Source: Synechococcus sp. UW69 (GTDB lineage Bacteria > Cyanobacteriota > Cyanobacteriia > PCC-6307 > Cyanobiaceae). Taken from it: a stretch of 64,000 nucleotides of DNA. Positions 1 to 9,300 of the stretch are shown here, one piece after another. The notes under the pieces are model-generated. The model searched no databases. It was not told the DNA's origin and saw only the letters and a program-made list of their open reading frames with translations. A program made the position numbers and the translations under genes. The stretch's first letter is position 1. The number at the start of each line of letters is the position of its first letter. The stretch is taken from positions 558,001 to 622,000 of the forward strand of contig NZ_UCNW01000009.1 of the NCBI RefSeq assembly GCF_900474185.1. Reading direction: 5' to 3'.

Positions 1-512
1 CCTTCGAGATGCTCGCCCCGACCATCAAAACGGGGGACCTCCGCTTTGATCGGTGCTGTGATGCCGCCGGCGGCCAGTCGTCGTTCGACGGCGGCAGTGA
101 AGTCGCCCTCGACTGACCCGCCGAAGGGGCCTTTGATCTTCAGCCCCAGCCATTCCGGCGGGTTGTGACTGGCGGTGATGACCAGCGCTCCAAGGGCTTT
201 GCGCTCCACCACGGCCCAGCTGCAGGCCGGTGTGGGGACAGCGGTGTCCGTTAGTAGGGGCTCGAGTTCACAACCCCGCACGGCGGAGGCGATGGCTTCC
301 GCTAGTTCGGGAGCCAGGAAGCGCCGGTCATAACCGATGACCACCGTTCGGCTGTTGTGGCCTTCTGGGGCGCGATGCGCGAGCTCCTGGGCCGCGGCAG
401 CGGCAACGGGCAATAAGCGATCCACGGTGATGTCGACACCGATGATTCCGCGCCAGCCATCGGTGCCGAACTTGATTGGAGCTGGGCTTAGGGGGAGGGG
501 AGCCGATGCCAT
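1..512 (-). CDS. Phosphoglucomutase/phosphomannomutase family protein, 3' end outside window
   Basis: Alpha-D-phosphohexomutase that would interconvert sugar 1- and 6-phosphates. About 170 N-terminal residues are visible, from the ATG at 512 to the window edge. The family opening FGTDGWRG lies at residues 15-22, and the catalytic phosphoserine loop TASHNPP lies at 113-119 with Ser115 as the phosphorylated residue. The metal-binding and substrate loops lie beyond the edge, so glucose versus mannose preference cannot be judged. It differs from the glmM at 50.8 kb, so the genome has at least two members of this superfamily. It is divergent from the nuclease gene at 566, with a 53-base gap holding both promoters. 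Family is sure; exact substrate is not. Confidence 0.9.
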   Translation of the reverse strand, partial: MASAPLPLSPAPIKFGTDGWRGIIGVDITVDRLLPVAAAAAQELAHRAPEGHNSRTVVIGYDRRFLAPELAEAIASAVRGCELEPLLTDTAVPTPACSWAVVERKALGALVITASHNPPEWLGLKIKGPFGGSVEGDFTAAVERRLAAGGITAPIKAEVPRFDGRGEHLE

Positions 513-565
513 GGCACAGCCTGCACTTCAGTGGATCTAGCAGCTGGCAGCCGTAGGGTCGGCGG

Positions 566-2041
566 ATGGGTGACACCCCGCCTGCCGACAACGCCCTCAC
601 CGACCGGTTGCTGCGCAGTTGGCTGCGTTGTCGTCGCAAGGCCTGGCTCGATCGCCACGGAAATCCTGCTGAGCGACGTTGGACTGCCCATCGCAATCTG
701 CTGCTGGATGACCAGCAGCGATGTTTTGTGGGATTGATGCCCCGCAAACCAGGCCATGGCTTGGCCGCCTGTGTTGCCGGTGCCGACGCCGTGGTGGGTC
801 TGCGCCTGAAGGGTCTGGGCCCTTCCGGGGAACCGTTGGAGGCGCATCCTCCCCTGCTCAGGCGGGTCAAGGGCCAGAGCCGCTGGGGCGATTTCGCCTA
901 TCAACCGGTGCTGGCACGTCAGGGCCGCCGCACCACCCGGGAACATCAGCTTCCTCTGGCGCTGATGGCTCTGCTGCTCGAGCAGGTGCAACAGGGCGAT
1001 GTCCCATCCATGCTGGTTCTCGGCGGCGGCGGCTGGCGGCTGGAACAGGAGCGGGTCCATCTGTCGAACAGCATGCGGCGACAGCTTTCGGAAGGGTTGC
1101 GCAAACTGCGTGAGGACCTTGAGCGGTCGGTCCCCCCTCCTCTGGCAGCCGATCGACGCAAGTGCTCACTCTGCAGCTGGCGGGGTGTTTGCAACGCCGT
1201 GGCGGCGGAGCAAGGGCATCTAAGTGAGGTCAGCGGCATCGGAGCCAAGCGCCGCGAGATGTTGCTGGAGCTTGGGATTCGCGGCCTATCTGATCTGGCC
1301 GCTGCTGATCCGATGCAGCTCGCTGTGCAGCTTCAACGCTTCGGTGATCAGCATGGTGAGGTGGCTGCAGCCTTGGTGGCCCAGGCCAGGGCGCAGCGCG
1401 ATGGTCGGGTGGAACGTTTGGACGCTGCACCGGCACTTCCGGAACTTCGTGACTGCCCTGGTGTGCTCCTTTACGACATCGAATCCGACCCCGACGCCCG
1501 TCACGACTTTCTCCACGGTTTTCTGGTCTTACACAGAACCGAACGTGGGGGCTGGGACCTCGCTTCAGTGGCTTATCACCCGATCCTGGTCCTGGCCGAG
1601 CACGGTGAACCCCGTTGCTGGCTTCGGTTGCAACGCCTGCTGGATCACTACCGGGGGTGGCCAATTCTTCACTACGGGGAAACAGAAAGCCTGGCCTTGC
1701 GACGCTTGGCCGAGCGGCAAGGTGTCGATGAGGCTGAACTGCAGCAACTTCGTCACCGTCTCGTGGATGTTCATGCCCGGGTGCGGCGTCACTGGCGCTT
1801 GCCATTGGCCAGTTACGGCCTCAAGGCCGTGGCCGGTTGGCAGGGGTTCCTTTGGACTCAGCCCGGTGCTGACGGGGCCAGGGCCTTGTTGTGGTGGCGG
1901 CAGTGGCAGGGCGATGGCCCTGATCGACGCGGCAACAGGCATGGGCTGCGCTGGATCTTCGATTACAACCGCGATGACTGCCTAGCCACCTGGGCCGTTG
2001 CTGCCTGGTTGCTGCAACAGGATCAGACGTCGGGATCCTGA
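566..2041 (+). CDS. TM0106-family RecB-like nuclease with C-terminal RNase H-like domain
   Basis: Predicted DNA nuclease of 491 residues. The N-terminal part resembles RecB/Cas4-type nucleases: Cys22 together with Cys200, Cys203 and Cys209 has the one-plus-three spacing of Fe-S-cluster nucleases, and Asp109 in GDFAYQPV fits the metal-binding motif. A helix-hairpin-helix (SEVSGIGAKRREML) follows at about 220-235. The C-terminal half has a DnaQ/RNase H-like exonuclease signature: YDIESDPD at about 303-310 and YNRDDCLATW near the end. Function in vivo is unknown; repair or foreign-DNA processing is inference. No cas genes are nearby. It converges on ygfZ with a 19-base overlap of the two 3' ends. 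The family assignment is from recall of this architecture. Confidence 0.85.
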   Translation: MGDTPPADNALTDRLLRSWLRCRRKAWLDRHGNPAERRWTAHRNLLLDDQQRCFVGLMPRKPGHGLAACVAGADAVVGLRLKGLGPSGEPLEAHPPLLRRVKGQSRWGDFAYQPVLARQGRRTTREHQLPLALMALLLEQVQQGDVPSMLVLGGGGWRLEQERVHLSNSMRRQLSEGLRKLREDLERSVPPPLAADRRKCSLCSWRGVCNAVAAEQGHLSEVSGIGAKRREMLLELGIRGLSDLAAADPMQLAVQLQRFGDQHGEVAAALVAQARAQRDGRVERLDAAPALPELRDCPGVLLYDIESDPDARHDFLHGFLVLHRTERGGWDLASVAYHPILVLAEHGEPRCWLRLQRLLDHYRGWPILHYGETESLALRRLAERQGVDEAELQQLRHRLVDVHARVRRHWRLPLASYGLKAVAGWQGFLWTQPGADGARALLWWRQWQGDGPDRRGNRHGLRWIFDYNRDDCLATWAVAAWLLQQDQTSGS

Positions 2042-2817
2042 AACGCCTCAGGTCGGCTGATCTGGAGCAGTTCTCCATTGGGTCCCTCCAGCGTTTCACT
2101 GGCAAGACATTGGCGGCGTACCAGGGCTAGTCCAATCCACGCGTTGTCGTGTTCGAGAGCACTGGTGATCACCCCGGCCCGCTCTCCCTTCAGCGTGAGT
2201 TTTGTGGCGCTCGACAGCGGGCTGCGGCAGCTCCAATAGCGCAGCTCTTGTTTCACCCTCGCTTTCCCGATGAGTTTGGCCATGGTCTCCTGGCCCAGAT
2301 AGCAGCCCTTCTCTGTGCTGATCCGTGCGACGAGTCCGAGTTCCAGAGGGTTGGTCTCGCCATTGAGTTCACCGGGTCCCGGTGGGAAGCCGCTCTGGAG
2401 CCGCCAACGCTCCAACACTGCTGCATTGACGGGCTGTCCGGATGCCCAAGGTTCCGGCAGTGCCGCATTTGGCTCGAACCAGGCCGCAGCAGTGTTGGGC
2501 TCCAGCCACTGCAGCCGGCGCAGCTGGTCCAGAGGCTGGAGTCGTATCCGATCGGCCGGAAAGATCACTTGATCGAATCCGGCCTGAACGGCAGATGCAT
2601 CCCCCGCCAGAACGATCACATCAGCTCCGTCCGCATCCAGACGGACTTCCAGCACCGCACGCAAGCGTCCCGTCGCCGTTAGCCAGCAGGTTTGAAGCAG
2701 ATCTCCAGGGTGGAGTGTGCTGAGGTCAGCACTGGTCTGGCCTTGGAGAAACTGGCGCGCTCCGCTGCCGTTCAGGCGCAGCCGGGGAAGGTTGGCGTCC
2801 CAAAACAGCATGGTCAT
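2023..2817 (-). CDS. ygfZ: Folate-binding protein YgfZ (GcvT-like)
   Basis: Tetrahydrofolate-dependent protein of the aminomethyltransferase fold; in bacteria YgfZ/IscA-type partners help maintain or repair certain Fe-S enzymes. The diagnostic motif K-G-C-Y-L-G-Q-E is at residues 170-177, including the conserved cysteine. Length (264 residues) is shorter than E. coli YgfZ but usual for cyanobacterial members. It starts within the stop of pyrE (ATGA overlap, 2814-2817), so the two are co-transcribed and probably translationally coupled. A second in-frame ATG at 2811 is possible. The 3' end overlaps the convergent nuclease gene. Confidence 0.9.
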   Translation of the reverse strand: MTMLFWDANLPRLRLNGSGARQFLQGQTSADLSTLHPGDLLQTCWLTATGRLRAVLEVRLDADGADVIVLAGDASAVQAGFDQVIFPADRIRLQPLDQLRRLQWLEPNTAAAWFEPNAALPEPWASGQPVNAAVLERWRLQSGFPPGPGELNGETNPLELGLVARISTEKGCYLGQETMAKLIGKARVKQELRYWSCRSPLSSATKLTLKGERAGVITSALEHDNAWIGLALVRRQCLASETLEGPNGELLQISRPEAFQDPDV

Positions 2818-3386
2818 CCCGGTGTGAAAGCGGCGATTTCAGTCAGTTTGTAGAGGCTGATCAATTTCAGATCGTCAGCGGCCATGGCGGCGTCGCCCCC
2901 TTCTTCCCGGTCGACAATGGTGACGACCCGGTTCACGCCGTAGCCGGCGTCGCGCAGCTGCCGGACCGCCTTCAGGGAGGACCCCCCAGTGGTCACAACG
3001 TCTTCCAGAACTGTGATCAGAGATCCGGGGGCTGGTAGCGGTCCCTCCAGCCATGCTCCGGTGCCATGGCCTTTGGCTTCCTTGCGCACGATCAGTGCAT
3101 CCAGGTTCCGGCCCTGATCGGCGGCGGCCATGGCGACACCACTTACTAGTGGGTCGGCACCGAGGGTGAGGCCGGCCACGGCGACCGCATCAGCTTCCAC
3201 GTGCGTCAGCATGGCCCGACTGATCAAGGCCAGTCCGGAGCCGCTCAGGCTCACGGGCTTGCAGTTCACGTAATGCTCGCTCTTGCGGCCTGAGGCAAGG
3301 GTGAAGTCTCCGCGCCGGTAGGCCAGGGTGGCCAGGCGGTGCAGCAGGTTCTCCCGCTCAGTCAGGACACTCGACGATTCAGGCAT
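2814..3386 (-). CDS. pyrE: Orotate phosphoribosyltransferase
   Basis: Joins orotate and PRPP to make orotidine 5'-phosphate in pyrimidine synthesis. The PRPP-binding loop [12 protein letters not shown] is at residues 126-137, and the flexible catalytic loop RKEAKGHG is at 101-108. Length 190 residues is normal. It is the first gene of a two-gene unit with ygfZ (4-base overlap). The start is an ATG at 3386, only 32 bases from the TTG start of the divergent secreted-protein gene, so the promoters are tightly packed. Confidence 0.96.
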   Translation of the reverse strand: MPESSSVLTERENLLHRLATLAYRRGDFTLASGRKSEHYVNCKPVSLSGSGLALISRAMLTHVEADAVAVAGLTLGADPLVSGVAMAAADQGRNLDALIVRKEAKGHGTGAWLEGPLPAPGSLITVLEDVVTTGGSSLKAVRQLRDAGYGVNRVVTIVDREEGGDAAMAADDLKLISLYKLTEIAAFTPG

Positions 3387-3418
3387 GGGACTGGCCGCGC
3401 TTCGCAGGTGTCCTTAGT

Positions 3419-3943
3419 TTGCGCGTAGAGCTGTTTCTTCCGGTGCTGCTGCGCTCGTTCTTTTGCTCAGGATTGCTGGTGCTCGCCGGTCCATCGGTGC
3501 TGGCAGGCCCGCTGTTCTGCACCACCAGCGTCGAGGCTCCTCCACCCGGCAGTCGTTCTGCACCCGTGGAGGTGACGGTGTGCCATCCCACGGAGACCAC
3601 CAGTGAGTTGATCAACCGTCGCCTCTACACCTGGACGTCACCCATGGCCCGGGGCGTGGATCCCCTGCATCAACTGACCGATTTTCTGGGTATCGCCGTT
3701 GGAGGAATCGAGGGGAATCGGGTGATGGGGCTGGGTTTTTCGGACCAGACCCTGGTCTGGGACGGGTCTGCACTGCACAACACGACGGGAGCTCTGCTCG
3801 AGGAACAGACCCCGGCACTGCCGTTGCGAACCCTGGATATTCCGAGTGGATTTGATGGCAGTCTCGCGGCCACCGGCGTGAATGAACCTGGTCTAAAGCC
3901 GCCCCGAGCTGAAGACTTCCCCGACATCACTCCCCTGTGGTAA
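3419..3943 (+). CDS. Conserved secreted protein of unknown function
   Basis: No function recognised. The 174-residue product begins with a basic residue and a hydrophobic stretch (about residues 4-29) ending in AGP, consistent with a signal peptide for Sec export. The rest is soluble, contains two cysteines in the first half of the mature part (about residues 34 and 55), and ends in a proline- and aspartate-rich tail. The start is TTG; no ATG gives the signal peptide. It stands alone between pyrE and tRNA-Met. Codon use matches its neighbours, so it is likely a real lineage-specific gene. Confidence 0.65.
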   Translation: MRVELFLPVLLRSFFCSGLLVLAGPSVLAGPLFCTTSVEAPPPGSRSAPVEVTVCHPTETTSELINRRLYTWTSPMARGVDPLHQLTDFLGIAVGGIEGNRVMGLGFSDQTLVWDGSALHNTTGALLEEQTPALPLRTLDIPSGFDGSLAATGVNEPGLKPPRAEDFPDITPLW

Positions 3944-3955
3944 CACTCTTCTTGA

Positions 3956-4028
3956 GGGGGTCTAGCAATCTGGTGAATGCAGCGAACTCATAATTCGCCT
4001 AAGGCGAGTTCGATCCTCGCGACCCCCA
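3956..4028 (+). tRNA. trnM: tRNA-Met (CAT)
   Basis: A full cloverleaf can be folded. The acceptor stem GGGGGTC (3956-3962) pairs with GACCCCC (4021-4027), with discriminator A at 4028. The D arm is 3965-3980. The anticodon stem GCGAA/TTCGC encloses loop CTCATAA with anticodon CAT at 3989-3991. The T arm is GCGAG-TTCGATC-CTCGC (4004-4020). CCA is not encoded. The perfectly paired acceptor base pair 1-72 argues for an elongator rather than an initiator; a lysidine-modified Ile tRNA is the alternative. Confidence 0.93.
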
Positions 4029-4041
4029 TTCCCCCCTGTTG

Positions 4042-5325
4042 ATGCGGCTCCTCTTGCTGGCTGTCCTGCTGGTTCTGCCGGCCTTCTTCGCGGCCGCAGA
4101 GGTGGCTTTATTGCGGCTTCGCCCCAGCCGCGTCGAAGTGCTGGTGGAAGAAGAGCAGGCTGGCGCTCGTTCCATCCAGCGTCTGCAGCGACGCTTGCGG
4201 AGAGCGCTGCTGGTCTCCCAGCTGGGGGCCACTCTCGCTCTGGTGGCCCTGGGTTGGGCCGGCCGCGGTCTTGGGGGAAGGCTTTGGTCGGATGGGGCCC
4301 TGGGTGTGGCCTGGCGCGACACAGGGCTGTTCCTCGGCATCGTGCTGCTGGCCACGCTGGTGGCTGGTCTGTTGCCCAAGGCTTGGGTGCTGAACCGTCC
4401 GGAATCCTCGGCGCTTCGACTTGTGCCCCTGCTCGAGGTGGTGATGCGTTGTCTGGCACCGCTGCTCAACTTGCTTGAGGCCCTGGCGGGCCTGCTGATG
4501 CGTCTGCTTGGTTTGGCTCCCCAGTGGGATGTGTTGGTGCCAGCACTCTCTGCCGGTGAATTGGAAACCCTTGTGGAATCGGGGCGGGTCACGGGTTTGT
4601 TCCCCGATGAGAAAAGCATCCTTGAAGGTGTCTTCGCTCTGCGGGACACCCAGGTGCGGGAGGTGATGGTGCCGCGGTCCGGGATGGTCACGCTGCCGGC
4701 CACGGTCCGTTTCGCCGAAATGATGGAAGCCGTGCATCACACGCGTCACGCGCGGTTCCCTGTGATCGGCCAGTCGCTGGATGACGTGCGCGGTGTTCTG
4801 GATCTCCGCCAGATGGCCGAACCGATCGCAAGGGGGCAGCTCCAGGCCGATTCGCTGCTGGAGCCCTATCTCCAGCCTGCGGTGCCCGTGCTGGAGACTT
4901 GCACCTTGGCGGAGCTGCTGCCGATGATTCGCAGTGGCCAGCCGCTTCTGTTGGTGGTGGATGAGCACGGCGGTACTGAGGGGCTCGTGACAGCAGCAGA
5001 TCTCACCGGAGAAATCGTTGGTGATGAGGATCCCGGCGAGACCGATGAGCCAGATCTGCTCGAGGACAAGGACTGCCCTGGTGTTTGGCTGGTGGCGGGA
5101 GATCTGGAGATCTTCGAGCTGAACCGTCAGCTGGACCTTGATCTGCCCGAGGCGGATGACCATCACACCCTTGCGGGTTTCCTGCTGGAGCGGCTTCAGC
5201 ACATTCCATCCGCTGGGGAAGCGCTGCATTTCAACGGCCTGCAGTTCGAAATCACGGCCATGGCAGGGCCGCGGATTGACCGCGTCCGGCTCGTTCTTCC
5301 TAGTCCAGAGGATGATTCCGACTGA
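4042..5325 (+). CDS. HlyC/CorC (CNNM-CBS) family membrane protein
   Basis: Integral membrane protein of the hemolysin C/CorC group, whose members are linked to magnesium or cobalt efflux. About 427 residues. The N-terminal half is a DUF21/CNNM transmembrane domain with hydrophobic segments near residues 1-20, 55-75, 95-120 and 130-155. A pair of CBS domains follows (about 190-310, with REVMVPRSGM at the first). The C-terminal CorC/HlyC domain contains the typical HHTLAGFLLE. I place the start at ATG 4042; a TTG one codon earlier (4039) is also in frame. It begins 13 bases after tRNA-Met. Substrate ion is not determinable from sequence. Confidence 0.88.
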   Translation: MRLLLLAVLLVLPAFFAAAEVALLRLRPSRVEVLVEEEQAGARSIQRLQRRLRRALLVSQLGATLALVALGWAGRGLGGRLWSDGALGVAWRDTGLFLGIVLLATLVAGLLPKAWVLNRPESSALRLVPLLEVVMRCLAPLLNLLEALAGLLMRLLGLAPQWDVLVPALSAGELETLVESGRVTGLFPDEKSILEGVFALRDTQVREVMVPRSGMVTLPATVRFAEMMEAVHHTRHARFPVIGQSLDDVRGVLDLRQMAEPIARGQLQADSLLEPYLQPAVPVLETCTLAELLPMIRSGQPLLLVVDEHGGTEGLVTAADLTGEIVGDEDPGETDEPDLLEDKDCPGVWLVAGDLEIFELNRQLDLDLPEADDHHTLAGFLLERLQHIPSAGEALHFNGLQFEITAMAGPRIDRVRLVLPSPEDDSD

Positions 5326-5362
5326 AGGCCGATAGTCTTCCCCCAACCGACTGCCCGTTCTG

Positions 5363-6370
5363 ATGTCTCCCGACCCCATGGTCCCAGTGAAGGTCGGGGT
5401 GATCGGAATCGGCAACATGGGTTGGCACCACGCTCGTGTGCTCAGCCTTCTGCGGGATGCCGACTTGGTGGGAGTTGCGGATCCCGATGCCGAGCGCGGA
5501 CAGCTCGCTACGGAGCAATTCGGCTGTCGCTGGTTTGGGGATTACCACGCCATGCTTTCTGAGGTGGAGGCGGTCTGCATCGCTGTTCCCACCCTTCTGC
5601 ATCACCCCGTCGGCCTGGCCTGTCTTCGAGCGGGTGTGCATGTTCTGATCGAAAAGCCGATCGCGGCGAGTCAAGACGAGGCCACCGCGCTGATCGAGGC
5701 TGCGACAGCAGCCGGTCGTCTGCTGCAGGTTGGTCACATTGAGCGGTTCAACCCCGCTTTTCGTGAACTCACCAAGGTGGTGGCCAACGAAGAAGTCGTG
5801 GTCCTCGAGGGGCGTCGCCACAGCCCCCATTCCGATCGAGCTAACGACGTCTCCGTGGTGCTGGATCTGATGATTCATGACATTGACCTTGTGCTGGAGC
5901 TGGCCAAGGCACCCGTTGTGAGGCTTGCTGCTGCCGGTGGTCGCAGTGCCGAGGGACCGATTGATTACGTCAATGCCACGCTGGGTTTTGAGAATGGTGT
6001 TGTGGCCAGCCTCACGGCGAGCAAGATGAGCCACCGCAAGATCCGCAGCCTTAGTGCGCACTGCCGCTCAAGCCTGGTGGAGACCGACTTCCTTAACCAC
6101 ACTCTGCACATCCATCGCCGTGCCCATGAGTGGTATTCCGCAGATCACGGTGAGCTGCTGTACCGCAATGACGGCTTCATCGAGGAGGTGAGCACCACGT
6201 CCATCGAACCGCTCTACGCCGAGCTTGAGCACTTTCTCCAGTGCGTGCGCGGCCGGGAAACCCCTGCTGTGGATGGTCTTCAGGCGTCGCGTGCACTCAA
6301 GCTGGCCGACCTGATCGAGCAGGCGGTCGAACACCCGGATACCGGGGCACCCTTGCCTGCACCGATCTGA
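5363..6370 (+). CDS. Gfo/Idh/MocA-family NAD(P)-dependent oxidoreductase
   Basis: Dehydrogenase of sugar or sugar-like substrates, 335 residues. The Rossmann fold opens with GVIGIGNMGWHHARV (from about residue 12). The family motif EKP is at 97-99, with the lysine that contacts the substrate. The C-terminal half matches the alpha/beta substrate domain. It follows the HlyC/CorC gene by 37 bases on the same strand but has no evident functional link. The substrate cannot be assigned from sequence; surface-sugar metabolism is a guess based on other glycan genes in the window. Confidence 0.88.
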   Translation: MSPDPMVPVKVGVIGIGNMGWHHARVLSLLRDADLVGVADPDAERGQLATEQFGCRWFGDYHAMLSEVEAVCIAVPTLLHHPVGLACLRAGVHVLIEKPIAASQDEATALIEAATAAGRLLQVGHIERFNPAFRELTKVVANEEVVVLEGRRHSPHSDRANDVSVVLDLMIHDIDLVLELAKAPVVRLAAAGGRSAEGPIDYVNATLGFENGVVASLTASKMSHRKIRSLSAHCRSSLVETDFLNHTLHIHRRAHEWYSADHGELLYRNDGFIEEVSTTSIEPLYAELEHFLQCVRGRETPAVDGLQASRALKLADLIEQAVEHPDTGAPLPAPI

Positions 6371-6385
6371 CGGGCCTGACTCGGA

Positions 6386-9300
6386 TCAGACCAGCCCTTC
6401 TTGTTCGGCCAGCTCCCGCAACGCCGTGACCTGCCAGCGCCGACAGTCACCGGGAGAGGATCGATAGAACTGCCCCCAGGCCTGGGCTTTCTGCTGCGGG
6501 TAGTTCTCAGGACTGAGGGATGGATGACTCTGTTGCCAGCCCACCCGGACGGCATGACCGATCACCACGTCGAGGGCTAGGTCATCCTCGAAGCGCACCT
6601 CCGGATTGGCTTCGACAAAGGCCATCAGTGAGAGCAGGCATTCGCTGCAGAGTTGCCGGTATTCCGGTGCTTTGATCCGACTCAGCAGATGGTCGACTTG
6701 GGCGGCGAAATTGCGTTCGCCGGGTGTTTTCTCGAGGACGAGACGGCTGTTAAGTCGATTGCGCCGTTCCAGCTTGTCGCCGATGACCAGGCCGCGGCAG
6801 TGTTGCAGCAGGGCCCAGATACCGGCATAGAAATCGCGGGGAACTTTCTGGAATGAGCCCAGGCGGATGCGGTGCTGAAGCCAGTCACCGCCCCCGGGTG
6901 TTTCCTCCAATGGGTCGGGAACGGACCATTGCACCCTGCCGCTTACGTGCAGCTGCTCGCCGCGTTGCAGGGCGGCCCTCGCATGCTCCACATCACCGAG
7001 CACGGCGCGCAACCGTTTGCGGATGGCGTGGGGTGCTTCGCTGCAGAGGGCTTCAAAGGCCTCGTCCTGGCTCAGACTTTTTTCTAGGGCCAGTTCCGAT
7101 GTCAGCAGCAGCATCAGCTGCCCCAGCTGCAGGGTGAGGCTGCCCTTGAGCAGGGCTGGCTCCCGCCGCGCCACGCTGTCGAGGGCCAGCAGGAGTTCCT
7201 GCTCGAGCATGCGTTCACGACCGTCGATCCCGCTAGTCGTCTCAATCCGTTCGGCGATGGCAGCGCTGTCCATCGGTTGACGGAGCCTGGAGTCGCCGGT
7301 GTAGTTGCGTCCCACCACCACTTGTTTCTGGCGGACGAGAAGATCGGTTAGGGCATCTTCCAGCTGGGGATGCACCATGCCCATGGCGCCGGCACAGCGC
7401 CGCACCACATTCCAGTCTTCACAACGCAAGCCCCGTTGATACACCTCTTCGAGCAGCTTGCGCAGGGCCACCGGATGCCCATCGGGGCTGAGTTGTAACC
7501 CCTGAGGGCCGAGACGCCGTTGCAGCAATTCGAGTACTTCGGCCTGTTCATGCAGCAGCGCACTGCTCCAGAGGCGCTGGCTCAACTGTTCGAGTGGGGT
7601 GTCATCCAGCTCCTGCTCCTCAGCGGCAGTCAGATCCCGAAGATCGGTGGCGTCGCGCAAAACGTGCTGGGGTTGATCGGATGCCGGGACGGGCTTCTGC
7701 TGAAGCGGTGGGAGCTGGACCTCTTGCCCCTGATCCACCAGCTGACTCAGGCGGCCCAACCGGACGGGGATGGTTTCAATCACGCCGCTGCCGAGTTGAT
7801 CGGCAAGTTTGAGGACGACGTCACGGTGCTGATCTAGGGCTGTTTCACGAATGGGAATGACCAGAAGGGGCAGTCCCGCACCCCGCCAGTGCCGTTGCAG
7901 CAGATGCAGCTCGTCCACAACGCTCTCCAGCAGCTCCTCAGGGTCATCGGCCAGATAGCTGCTGCGGTCCTCCAGAACCGACGGGGTGAACACGCTGATA
8001 GAGCCGTCTTGACGGTAGACGCGAGCGGTGTCCTCAGTTTCCACGCGGTGCCCAGGGCGTCCGCTGAGCTCCAGCCGCGGATTGGTGCCGGCCGCTTTCA
8101 GCCGTTGTTTCAGCTCGTCAGACGACAGCACGGGAATCACCGTGGTTGGGTCGATCGGCACCTCTGCAGCCAGTAGTGCGTGGCGCACGGCATCCGTCTC
8201 GGGAGCCATCGCCACAAGAACTGCCTCGGCGCCCAGTTGCTTTGGATCCCTGCGCCCACAGGGGTCGATGTCTTCGGGGCGGATCAGATCGTTGAGCAGC
8301 ATTTCCCCCAGCCAGACGAGGCTTTGGGTCCAGATCAGCGGCAGATTGGTGTTGGCTTCCCGGGCCTGGCTGCCTGGATTCAGCCGTTCCTCGTTGACGG
8401 CACTGGCAGGGACTTGATAAAGCTCCGGGTAGAGACGTTCGCCGTCTTGTTCGACCGCCAGCGCCTTGAGCTGGCTGTGCAAGCGCTGGGCCTCGTCCGA
8501 GCGCCCTTCGCAGCATGCGGTGACCAATTCGAAGGCCAGAAACAATGGCCACTCCGACTCGATCCCCTCAAAGGCGGCGAGCTCCTCAGGTTCGTAGTGC
8601 AGGCGGCTGACGTCTTCCACCACCGTCTGGTGACCATCCCGAAGGAAGCGTTTGTAGCCGTAGGCCCCGCCCAGTTCCCGTCGAATGCGACGGCCCGTGC
8701 GCTCCACCAGGGCAGCATCTTCCACTGCCCAGGCGGGATAACCAATCACGGAGAGACAGGCACTGTCTGCTTCCTTGCTGGCGGATTCCCGTGGCAGGAG
8801 TCCTTGCAGGGCGCGACGCAGGCGCACGATGGCCCCCTGAGGAATCAGCAGGACGCAGCTGCCGTCGCCATGGGGGCCGTAGAGGTCAAGCCCATCAAGC
8901 GATTCCAGGGCGGCCTTGGCCATGCCGATTGAGCTCGCATTGCGCTCCGGCAGTCCATGGTTTCCCTTGTCACCGCGTTCCCAGATCCCGTAATCGGGGG
9001 TGCGGTACGCCCTGGAGATGTAGTGCACGAGGTTTTGGAGGAAATCCACCTCGTCACGGCTGTGCACCACGGCGCAACCGCCCTTGGTCAGCTGCGCCAG
9101 CTGCAGCAAGAACAGAGAGGTGGCATCCAGTTGAAGATGGCCCCAGGCGTCATCGGCCACCACCGATTCACCGGTGCAGCTGTCGTATTTGGCGTGGAGC
9201 GCGTCGAGGGGATGCAGGCTCTCCTTAAAGCGCTCCACTTTCACGGCTTGGCGCATCATCGAGCGCATCAGGCCGCGCATGAGGGCTACCACCCGCTGCT

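Noticed and set aside
3962-5418. Long minus-strand frames opposite the HlyC/CorC gene
   Set aside because: They are shadows in GC-rich DNA: low-complexity Arg/Pro/Gln-rich products without motifs, opposite a gene with clear domains.
6280-9228. Many plus-strand frames inside the GH15-like gene
   Set aside because: Products are Arg/Ala/Pro-rich or His/Gln-rich with no domain, and the minus-strand gene has a continuous family-like protein.
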